Shown here: one piece after another, positions 44,760-52,868 of the stretch | How the letters are laid out: every line of letters starts with the position of its first letter | Numbering within the stretch: position 1 is the first letter of the stretch | Source: Bedellia somnulentella | Lineage: Eukaryota > Arthropoda > Insecta > Lepidoptera > Bedelliidae | Direction of reading: 5' to 3' | NCBI GenBank assembly: GCA_963576735.1 | Contig: CAUYWD010000241.1 | Location: 17,316-81,315, forward strand | DNA: 64,000 nt | Notes under the pieces: model-generated | What the model saw: the letters and a program-made list of their open reading frames with translations, nothing else | Databases searched by the model: none | What the model was told of the DNA's origin: nothing | Made by a program: the position numbers and the translations under genes

Positions 44760-45410
44760 TTCTAAAGTAACTGAGGAATAACCAATTTAAAAAAAAAACT
44801 ATCCATTTTTTGGAATATATAAAGATAAGTGATGTTCTGAGTACATAAATAAGCGGGAAAGCATATTAAAGGTGCACATACATGCTAAAACTCTAGTGTA
44901 CATATGCTGAGTCGGCGCCTTTTTGGCTCTCATTGTGTGTAATTTGTGCGATTGTTGTATTTACATGTTGTGTAATATGAGGGACTGAATAAAGATTTTT
45001 TTTATTTTAATTTGAATACAGGTACACAAACTAAATCTTCCGTTTTCTTCAACAGTAAAAGAACTATAACATAACAATGAGATAACAAGAGTTCAAAAAA
45101 AATTATATCATTTACCGAGCGGATAGTTCACGAAATAAGTACAGCCATTATCACAAAAAATAGTATATATACTTGAACAATGCCTCCAATATGAGGTAAT
45201 ATTGTAAGTTTAATATTACCTCCGAAACTAAATCAGCCTGTATACGAGCGGAGTCCCCGTACCAAGTACGGTTTGCGTGTATCGTTAAAAAATATAATCA
45301 TAAATATATGACTCGCCGAGCTTTGGCAAACGTTCGCGAAACGGGAGCATGCTGAACTGAACTAATATTTGAAAACAAATACAAAAATCATTATATAAAT
45401 TGTAAAAATT
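44760..45410. other. Unassigned stretch with a LINE-like tail
   Basis: GACTGAATAAAGATTTTTTT near 44980 looks like a retroelement 3' end. The rest (45010-45410) holds nothing recognised. Confidence 0.35.
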
Positions 45411-45661
45411 TGCTGTGTAGTGTCGGCATAGAATAGCACTACCCCATTTCTTCCACTGGGTGTACGTAAGAGGCGACTAACGGTATTGGGGCTTTTAAGG
45501 GATTTTTGGGCGATGCGGTTGGAGACTCATTACCGTATAAAGGTTGTTTATTCTACCATCTTTTCCCCACTCAACTTTCAAAAGTGGCTGAGGAATTTGT
45601 AATTCCTTAGCTCTGGCTACCCCTTCTAGGAATTTATAGCCGTAAGTATATGTTCTATGTA
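45411..45661 (+). repeat. SINE A copy, full length
   Basis: GCTGTGTAGTGTCGGCATAG to GCCGTAAGTATATG; the central box is changed (TTACCGTATAAAGG). Confidence 0.8.
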
Positions 45662-45667
45662 TGAAGA

Positions 45668-45958
45668 AGTTATGATGAGCTCAGTGGGTAGAACACCGCT
45701 TATCATGCAAACGACGAGGGTTCGAATCTCGGGTCAGGCCTACACCAATTTGTCTTTTTTAAAGTCATAAGTGTTGTTAATTTATCATGGTTGTTAACGG
45801 TGAGGAAAAACATAGGCCTACCCCCTATCACGTGAGGACACTGGCCAAGTAAAACGTGGGTACTCTGAACTGAATACCAGGTGGCAATATCACGTGATGT
45901 TCAGAAGTAATAGTAACTCTGCCAACAACTTTGGCGAATACGGCGTGAAAGTTTGAGT
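45668..45958 (+). repeat. SINE B copy with internal deletion
   Basis: tRNA head GAGCTCAGTGGGTAGAACAC with GGGTTCGAATCTC. About 90 bp of body (the ATCGTGAGGAAACC region) is missing. Confidence 0.75.
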
Positions 45959-46311
45959 TAGAGACTTCTTTTAATGAAGAAGTCTAAAAAAATTAACCGA
46001 TTATAATGTTTCTTGATATAAACTTTAAAGTGTTTGTATTCGGGTTTTAGTATTATACATATTTTTTTATTTATTTTATTTTATACATATTTTAAAATAC
46101 TTTTTTATACACCTAACCTATAGAACCAAGTAAAACAGTTATAGTTAGGTTAGGTTAGCTTAGTTAGGTGTTACCGAGGCAGTCCAAATAGACCGGAGTC
46201 TGTGCCAGGACCAACCATCCATTTTAAGTACTCGAGTAGTCTGTACAAGAGAATTTTTAGCAATATAGAATAGAACCTATATTTTAGTGTCAATTATTGT
46301 TGGGAAAATTG
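45959..46311. other. Unassigned AT-rich stretch
   Basis: Contains TTAGGTTAGGTTAG but not a telomere-type array; no gene or known repeat seen. Confidence 0.4.
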
Positions 46312-46563
46312 TACATACATACATACATATACTCACGGCTATAAATCCCATGAAGGGGTAGCCAGAGCTAGGGAATTAGAAATTCCTCAGCCACTTTTGG
46401 AAGTTGCGTGGGGAAAAGATGGTGAAATAAAGGTTTTTGGTGATGGGTGTCCAACCGCATCGCCCAAAAATCCCTTAAAAGCCCTAATACCGTTAGTCGC
46501 CTCTTACGTACACCCACCGGAAGAAATGGGGTAGTGCTATTGTAAGCCGGCACTACACAGCAT
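46312..46563 (-). repeat. SINE A copy, full length
   Basis: Tail CATACATACATATACTCACGG, head CACTACACAGC. The flanking ATAGAATA-AACCTATATTTTAG sequence occurs on both sides (46265 and 46567), probably a longer duplication. Confidence 0.85.
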
Positions 46564-46705
46564 TACATATAGAATACAACCTATATTTTAGTGACAATTA
46601 TTTTTGGGAAAATTGTGTTCTGCAAAAAGATTGCATCACTCAACTCACTTCATTTTTAGTTTGTCAGATGTGATACTTAGTATTTTTACGATTTTAGGAA
46701 GCCGC

Positions 46706-46868
46706 GTGTAGCGTCGGCTTAGAAAAACACTACCCCATTTCTACCCGTGGGTGATTGTAATCTTTTCCCCAATCAATTTCCAAAAGTTGCTGAGGAATTT
46801 TTCATTACAAAGCTCTGGCTACCCCGTTAAGGGATTTATAGCCGTGAGTTTATGTATATATGTATGTT
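46706..46868 (+). repeat. SINE A copy with large central deletion
   Basis: Head GCCGCGTGTAGCGTCGGC joins directly to ATCTTTTCCCCAATCAA; tail complete. Confidence 0.75.
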
Positions 46869-46911
46869 TAGGATACATGAAAATGTTGTCATCAAACACT
46901 AATATATACAT

Positions 46912-47240
46912 ACATACATATTCTCACGCCGTTAGTTCCCATTGGGGTAGGCAGAGACTATCGATCGCCACTTTGTACGATCCTGGCAAACCTCTCTGGC
47001 TTCGTTTACATCCATCAATCTTTTCATACATGCTCTTTTATTCTTCATACTGCGGACACCTGCCTTTTTGAGCACATTTTCTATTTGATCCAAATGTGTC
47101 CTCCGAGTTCGTCCTCTACTAACATTACCTTCCACATTGGCTCTAATATCTCTTTCACCAAATTACTGTCATCCATCCTCTCTATGAGCCCAAACTATGC
47201 CAACATTCCTTTTTCTATCGTTCTTACAATATCATCTGTA
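46912..47240 (-). pseudogene. LINE D C-terminal fragment, frameshifted
   Basis: RTRRTHLDQIENVLKKAGVR and EVCQDRTKWRSIVSAYPNGN are readable; upstream of 47150 the frame shifts. Confidence 0.8.
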
Positions 47241-47349
47241 TGTAAAATTACCAATAAGATAGTATTTATTCTTATTCAAATATAGACGGAGCTAGAGAGG
47301 TTTGCTTGGCTAATGGAGGTTACCAATAACGTGAGTGTATAAATCAATT

Positions 47350-47515
47350 ATCTGTACCTACTACATAATCCCATTCAATTTGGCTCATGAAAAATATTCC
47401 AAAGTTGGGATGACATCGAGACCGGTAAGAAATGACGACTGTACACGCGCCGCCGTCACGCCCTCTTTACTTACCTTGTTATATCTCTTGTATATAACAT
47501 TGCTATACAAGATGT
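47350..47515 (+). repeat. Dispersed repeat F, copy 1
   Basis: CAAAGTTGGGATGACATCGA, GTACACGCGCCGCCGTCACG and CTTACCTTGTTATATCTC recur at 48760-48915. Confidence 0.7.
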
Positions 47516-47552
47516 ATCAGATGCATGTATAAGAATTTTACATACATATAGT

Positions 47553-47795
47553 ATAGTGTCGGCTTAGAATAACACTACCCCGTTTCTACCCGTGGGTGAT
47601 CGTAAGAGGCGAGTAAGGGTATAGGGGCTTTTTAAGTGATTTTTTGGCGATGTGGTTGGAGACCAGTCACCAAAATCTTTATTATTACCAACTTTTCCCC
47701 AATCAACTTCCAAAAGTGGCTGAGGAATTTCTCTTTCCAAAGCTCTCGCTACCCCGTTCAGGGATTTATAGCCGTGAGTATATGTATGTATGTAC
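47553..47795 (+). repeat. SINE A copy, full length
   Basis: GTATAGTGTCGGCTTAGAAT to GCCGTGAGTATATGTATG; a short opposed SINE A tail follows (47805-47850). Confidence 0.85.
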
Positions 47796-47851
47796 ATATA
47801 TATAGGTACTCAGGGCTATAAATCTTTGAAGGAGTACCCAGAGCTTCAGAA

Positions 47852-48445
47852 TTGGCCTAGACCTTGCTTTTATAACATACACTTTTTATATTATAAATCG
47901 ATAAAAGACATCAAACTAAACAACTTTGCCCATGGAATGCCTATCTAAAATATTGTAATTTTCAAAATATAATAATAATTAAAAATTGTCGTACCTAGTT
48001 CAAACTGAGAATGTATACAATGAGATTCCTTGCTTCAGTGAAAATAAAAAATAAAAAAAAAACATTTGATATATGCTTTTCGCTCTGTAAACAAAAATAT
48101 AACTTCTTTCTGTATTTTCCAGTTGTATTGATCGTCGTTGAAAAATAATATCATGAAAATAAACCGGTAAGCGAGCGATTGAACTGGAAAATACCGAAAG
48201 AGGTTATGTTTTTGTTTACACCATAGATCAAATGTTTTTTTTTTATTTTTTATTTTCACTGAAGCAAGGAATCTCATTGTATACATTCTCAGTTTGAACT
48301 AGGTACGACAATTTTTTATTATTATTATATTTTGAAAATTACAATATTTTAGATAGGCATTCCATAGGCAAAGTTGTTAAGTTTGATGTCCTTTATCGAT
48401 TTATAATATAAAAAGGGTATGTTAAAAAAGCGAGGTCTAGGCCAA
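47852..48445. mobile_element. 594-bp near-complete palindrome
   Basis: The left end TTGGCCTAGACCTTGC is mirrored by GCGAGGTCTAGGCCAA at the right. The mirror continues inwards through ATTCTCAGTTTGAACTAGGT (inverse about 48001-48020) and TTACTTCTTTCTG-type central arms. Arms are nearly 290 bp with few mismatches and almost no spacer. Non-coding foldback element. Confidence 0.85.
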
Positions 48446-48454
48446 TTTAAGTAA

Positions 48455-48760
48455 AACAAAAAAAACTTAACGTCAATTACATTCAAATTAAATTGATTTT
48501 ACCGTATCTTCAGTCTCTGCCTACTGCAATAAAAACTATTAGTGGGAGTTTATGTTTATATGAAAATCAGAAACATCTACTGAATGCACCTATTCAGTTT
48601 GGCTCATAAAGAAGAAGTAGCCAGAGCTTAAGAATTGGAGTGAAAACAAAAAAAAACTCAACGTCAATTAAATTAAAATTTAATTGAATTTACTGTTTCG
48701 ATAGTCTTCGCCTTCCCAATAAGAACTAATAGCATTAGTATATATAATATTAAAATCAAA
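48455..48760. repeat. Imperfect direct duplication
   Basis: CTTAACGTCAATTA and the following 130 bases (48465-48610) resemble CTCAACGTCAATTA onwards (48655-48790), including CTGCCTACTGCAATAA and CGCCTTCCCAATAAG LINE D tail relics. Confidence 0.55.
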
Positions 48761-48915
48761 AACATCTACTGCATAACCCCATTCAGTTCGGCTCATGAAA
48801 AAATATCCAAAGTTGGGATGGCATCGAGACCGGTAAGAAATGACGGCTGTACACGCGCCGCCGTCACGCGATCTGTTTACTTACCTTGTTATACCTCTTG
48901 TATGTGACATTGAAT
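48760..48915 (+). repeat. Dispersed repeat F, copy 2
   Basis: Matches 47350-47515 closely, same orientation. Confidence 0.7.
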
Positions 48916-49007
48916 GCTAACTGGATTTGGCACAAAAAGAAATTACAGGATTGAAGGAACAAAATACAATTTTAAGAATCGTACGATGTCGCTAATATCC
49001 TTCCTCT

Positions 49008-49158
49008 TAATAAGTTTCCTCACGATGTTTTCGCTCACCGTTAACAAACGTGATTAATTAACCACACATATATGTCTTCACACAAGATTAATTGGTGTAG
49101 GCCCGACCCGGGATTTGAACCCTCATCGTCCCCACCTACCCACTAAGCTATCGCGGTC
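49008..49158 (-). repeat. SINE B head fragment
   Basis: TTTCCTCACGATGTTTTCGC through the tRNA head (CCACTAAGCTATCGCGGT). Confidence 0.75.
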
Positions 49159-49221
49159 GCTAATATCCCAGAAAGGCAAGCACGAGCGGTGTTTAAACTA
49201 GTTATCGCGTGCGATAAAGAA

Positions 49222-49723
49222 AAAGCGGCCAGTACACAATGGCGGACGGACGATGGCCCACTGCTCGCCATCGCCACTGTGTACAGGGGGCAATGGTGCA
49301 TGATGGCGGACAATTGCCGATCGTGGCGCGCAATGGCGCGCAATGGCGAAGTTGTCGGTTTTTCGGGCACACTTCAAAGGAATCGTGGTGTAGCATGGCC
49401 GGTGGTGTTTCCACAATGGGCCATTGTTTAGTTCGTCACCGACCGCTCATAGATACTTATACTTTTTTGGAATATTTTATTGCAAAATGTATTTATAATC
49501 ACTATGTGACGTAAAAATAACATAAATAGCGCCATAAATAAAATGAATTACATACATAATAATAAATAAATAGCTGCAACCATTATTACGTCGACGTCCG
49601 TCGCAAGTGGATTGCCAGGCAGTAATGAGCAATAGGCCATTGTGTGAACACCAATTGATCGTGGCCTACAATTGCCAATTGCGAAGCGTGGCCCATCGTG
49701 GGCCAATGTGTACTGGGCGCTTT
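49222..49723. mobile_element. About 500-bp MITE with CAGTACACA ends
   Basis: AAAGCGGCCAGTACACAATGG at left (20-base core) and CCAATGTGTACTGGGCGCTTT at right are inverted. GC-rich internal CAATGGCG / GGCCCATTGT motifs repeat near both ends. No transposase. Target duplication not clear. Confidence 0.7.
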
Positions 49724-49819
49724 ACGCACTTACTTAGTATCGTATACTGCCATCTCATTCTAACCGCTATCGTGTCGATAAAATAGTGCTCGTGCTTGCC
49801 CTACTGATATACTAATAAT

Positions 49820-50150
49820 CAAATTCAACCGTTTACCCGAATGGTAAAGGTACTAATACTTTGAGAAGTATTCGCAAAAGAACTTGTGTTTATTAAAGTG
49901 GTGTTCAGAGCATCCACGTTTTGCTTGGATAGTGAACTTTTTAATTCAAATACACTGTCATATGACTGAGTACAACTCAGCCATGTGGGTTTCCTCACGA
50001 TGTTTTCCCACACCGTTAACAACCATGATAAATTAACCACACATATGTCTTTAGAAAAGACAAATTGGTGTAGGCCCGACCCAGGATTTGAACACTAGTT
50101 GTTTGCACGATAACCGAGTGTTCTACCCACTGGGCTATACGGTAAAGGTA
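49820..50150 (-). repeat. SINE B copy with internal deletion
   Basis: Tail region degraded (AACCGTTTACCCGAATGG), head complete (TTCTACCCACTGGGCTATAC). Confidence 0.8.
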
Positions 50151-50480
50151 ATTTTAATCACATATTTATAAAAGTTGTTAATGCTGAGGGAAATTAACAC
50201 AGTAAGTAAACTTCATGGGAGAGTTTGTTCGTAAGAAACGGCGATAGGCCTGACCCATACAATCATAACGCTTTTAACTCCAGGCAATAAAAATAATCAA
50301 AATGTTTAGAAGGATTATCTAGCACTTCAGCCACCCCTTCGGGAATACACAGCGAGAGCAAGTTTTCTAATGCAGCGTATCCCCAAAGGAATGGCAGATC
50401 TACGAATATTCTTAACACCACGTGATTTTTTTGTGACCTATTTCGAATTACCCACCTTTTTCCTGATCATTATAAGGGGC
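50151..50480. repeat. Degenerate SINE B remnants, opposed
   Basis: GTTGTTAATGCTGAGGGAAA and CGGCGATAGGCCTGACCC on plus, then GCGTATCCCCAAAGGAATGG and CACCACGTGA on minus. Confidence 0.5.
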
Positions 50481-50916
50481 AGGCTAATCACCGCTGTTTA
50501 CAGGTACGCTACATGAATAGGTACATACATAGATATAGGCACATGTATAGAACGACAAACAATATGAAGCCACGCCTTTTAGGGTAACAGATAATGATAT
50601 AATCCACTTAGATACACGGGTTTGATAATAAACAGGATGTCCCATGTGACTGTGCGAAAGTATGTAGTGTAGAATATTGTGGATGGAGAACTTTACTGAC
50701 AGAAGACATTATATTTATCTATAAAAAAATGTGCTCGACGTTTAAATAATAGCATAGTTGAACCGGGAATCCAACCCGCTATATCAGAAAAATGTTTGTA
50801 CTGTAGTTTTATCATACCGATCTAAAGAAAGGTCTCATTATGACTATTTATGCTAAGTAACATAAGGTCGGACAGGAAATAAACCAGCATATGATATTTC
50901 AGCCCTATGACATTAT
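50481..50916. other. Flank of the gypsy element, nothing recognised
   Basis: No gene or known repeat. The last bases CTATGACATTAT are partly repeated after the 3' LTR. Confidence 0.4.
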
Positions 50917-51055
50917 TGTAGAGTTATATACCTATATCTTATAGCTTCTATCTATATCCTTATTATAGTTCATGATGCGCACGTGTAATCTAAATATATC
51001 TTAGTCGAACCTTACTCGTTGTCTCATTTACTTGTCTCCAACCGCCATCCTTATA
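50917..51055 (+). repeat. Gypsy 5' LTR
   Basis: TGTAGAGTTATATACC to CCATCCTTATA; unusually short for this group. Confidence 0.92.
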
Positions 51056-51073
51056 TGGCGACCGTGAATAAAA
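51056..51073 (+). other. Gypsy primer-binding site
   Basis: TGGCGACCGTGAATAAAA directly after the LTR. The first 12 bases are those I know from tRNA-Arg-primed elements such as 412; the primer identity is inferred. Confidence 0.7.
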
Positions 51074-51202
51074 ACAAAGTGTAAGTTAGTAAAGTGTAGC
51101 TGCTTGCGCGAAAAATAAAAATGGATTTGATCAGTAATAAAGTTACTTTCGTCGGGAAAAATTGTCGTGGTGTGATAAATATACCAGTGAAAATAAATTA
51201 AA

Positions 51203-51463
51203 ATGGGTACTACATATACTACCCCTAAACCCCCAGTGCAAACCCCTGTGACGGCGCAAGTTGGATATCAAAATAATATAACAACAAATAGTGTGGACAT
51301 TCATATCGGCATAATATCTTGGTGCATGCTGATTATACTGCTGATATTTGTGTTAATATCTGCGGTCTTCGTTTTGCGCTATTGCGCCAAATGTTTTAAT
51401 AAAAGAGTGGACAGAGGAGTCGACGCTGGGATGCTGCGTATGCAGAGGGTCTCCAAGGTTTGA
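51203..51463 (+). CDS. Small single-pass membrane protein ORF ahead of gag
   Basis: 86 residues, start AAAATGG. The N-terminal 33 residues are Thr/Pro/Gln-rich with one possible N-glycosylation site (NNIT). Residues about 35-59 are a strong membrane segment (GIISWCMLIILLIFVLISAV). A Cys and basic juxtamembrane patch RYCAKCFNKR and a charged tail to MQRVSKV follow. There is no cleavable signal peptide, so it would be a signal-anchor protein. It lies 200 bp before the next ORF inside the element leader. It is far too small for an env and matches no family I know. The frame could be chance, but base composition, start context and the single clean hydrophobic block argue for a real product. Confidence 0.6.
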   Translation: MGTTYTTPKPPVQTPVTAQVGYQNNITTNSVDIHIGIISWCMLIILLIFVLISAVFVLRYCAKCFNKRVDRGVDAGMLRMQRVSKV

Positions 51464-51669
51464 GGTCCCCAGGATCCGCGTGAAACCTAGCAGATTAGTG
51501 AAGTGTTCTAATTAATTAAATAAAAATATATATATTATTCAACCTATATTCGAATCAACGTAATCATGTATGGACATTAAGTTCAATTAAGTTAAAATAA
51601 TAATAAATACATAAAAAATATATATATAAAAATATAGTGTTATAGTGTATTAGGTGTTCTGGGTAAGTT

Positions 51670-51972
51670 ATGTCAGAACCATACATAATTATCAAAGAGA
51701 AGTTGAAAGCCATAAGGACCTATCTCTGTAAAATAGGCCCAAAAAGAAGGACAGGAAATATTTTAGACGAAAAATTTTCTGAAGCTGAACAATTGTATTT
51801 AGAATATGAGGAATTAATAAGTAAATTTACTACTTTAGTAAGCCAAAAATTGGTTGAAAAGAGTATCATTGATGAAGTGTATATTGAAAGTAACGAAATT
51901 GTAACTTTATATAGTGAGATTCAAGCTTATTGTAAGCAGGAAAATCATCAAAAATGGATACTTTCGATTTAA
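51670..51972 (+). CDS. 100-residue ORF overlapping gag start
   Basis: MSEPYIIIKEKLKAIRTYLC to KQENHQKWILSI. Helical and charged, resembling the N-terminal region of some gag proteins. It overlaps the gag ATG (51954) by 19 nt in another frame. Either a separate accessory ORF or the original gag N-terminus separated by a frameshift; translation by termination-reinitiation or -1 shifting is possible. Confidence 0.6.
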   Translation: MSEPYIIIKEKLKAIRTYLCKIGPKRRTGNILDEKFSEAEQLYLEYEELISKFTTLVSQKLVEKSIIDEVYIESNEIVTLYSEIQAYCKQENHQKWILSI

Positions 51973-52868
51973 AGACTGCGTTGAACTTATTACCAGTAAT
52001 GAATGATGACCAGACCAGTATTAAACAACTTATCGATAATATCGATTATTATGGATCATTGTTGAAAAGTTCGGAATGTCAACAAAACTTAATTAAATTT
52101 GTCTTAAAAAGCCGATTATCTCAATCAGCAAAAATTAAATTGCAAAATAATTATGCTAATATTGCTAGCCTGTTAGAGGACATGCGCACTGTACTGTTGG
52201 CTCAAAAGGGCGCAACCGGCATTCAAACAAAGTTGCAACAGATAAGGCAGGATGATAAATCTATAAGTGAGTTTGGGAGAGAACTTTCGGAGTTATTTGT
52301 GGATCTTACTATTTCCCAAGCCAACGGAAACTCAGAAAGCTTTTCAGTCTTAAAACCTCTGAATGAAAAAACCGCTATCAAAAAGTTTGGCGATGGTTTG
52401 AGGAATAGAAGGTTTAGTACAATAATTGCAGCCCGGAATTTTACTTCATTAAAGGACGCAATACAGGCAGCGGTCGACGAGGAGGTGTCGTCTCCTGGTA
52501 CTTCAGGACAGGTACTTAATATGAATACCAATTCTCATAAAAATTACAATTTCAGGAATCGTGGTAATTATTATCAAGGCAGGAACTTCAACACAAGAAG
52601 CTTTCATTGCGGCCATTTCTCTAATTCTCGTGGTAGGCCGCCACACATGCAGCCCGAACAATCCTCACGTGGTGATTACTGGAAACGAGGTACGTCCCGC
52701 ACGAGCCACGCAGCCGGCAGAGGCAGAGGTCAGTACCCAGATAAGTCATATTCTACAAATAACAATTTTACAGAACGAAGTCGGAGGAATAATATCAACT
52801 TCATGGACAACACGCAATCTAATACAGCTGAAAAACCTGAAAATTTGAACCAGTTTTTTCGTGACTAA
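51954..52868 (+). CDS. Gypsy gag protein
   Basis: 304 residues. A helical capsid-like region (LKSRLSQSAKIKLQ, LLEDMRTVLLAQKGATGIQT, DKSISEFGRELSELFVDLTI) is followed by an Arg/Gly/Asn-rich tail (RGNYYQGRNFNTRSFHCGHF, AAGRGRGQYP). No CCHC zinc knuckle is present; nucleic-acid binding is presumably by the basic tail. I recall the same for mdg1/412-type gags. The stop (52866-52868) is just after a run of six T and C. Confidence 0.85.
   Translation: MDTFDLKTALNLLPVMNDDQTSIKQLIDNIDYYGSLLKSSECQQNLIKFVLKSRLSQSAKIKLQNNYANIASLLEDMRTVLLAQKGATGIQTKLQQIRQDDKSISEFGRELSELFVDLTISQANGNSESFSVLKPLNEKTAIKKFGDGLRNRRFSTIIAARNFTSLKDAIQAAVDEEVSSPGTSGQVLNMNTNSHKNYNFRNRGNYYQGRNFNTRSFHCGHFSNSRGRPPHMQPEQSSRGDYWKRGTSRTSHAAGRGRGQYPDKSYSTNNNFTERSRRNNINFMDNTQSNTAEKPENLNQFFRD
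52849..52868 (+). promoter_or_regulatory. Gag-pol overlap, probable +1 frameshift site
   Basis: The pol frame opens after TGA at 52846-52848 and gag ends at 52868, leaving 20 nt. Gag reads CAG TTT TTT CGT GAC TAA; pol lies +1. A tRNA-Phe slipping from UUU to UUC would give the shift. Inferred. Confidence 0.5.

Noticed and set aside
46139..46172. Telomeric TTAGG repeat
   Set aside because: Only TTAGGTTAGGTTAG followed by irregular sequence; too short and wrong register.
47564..47797. ORFs in SINE A copies (also 8348, 38930, 46368, 61626)
   Set aside because: The same 60-80 residue frames appear wherever SINE A lies, with random stops; no sign of selection for protein.
48035..48286. ORF in the middle of the 594-bp palindrome
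   Set aside because: AT-rich frame with KNKKK runs spanning the palindrome centre; no homology.
49143..49514. Overlapping ORFs rich in Ala/Arg/His
   Set aside because: Chance frames in the GC-rich CAATGGCG repeats of the MITE at 49222.
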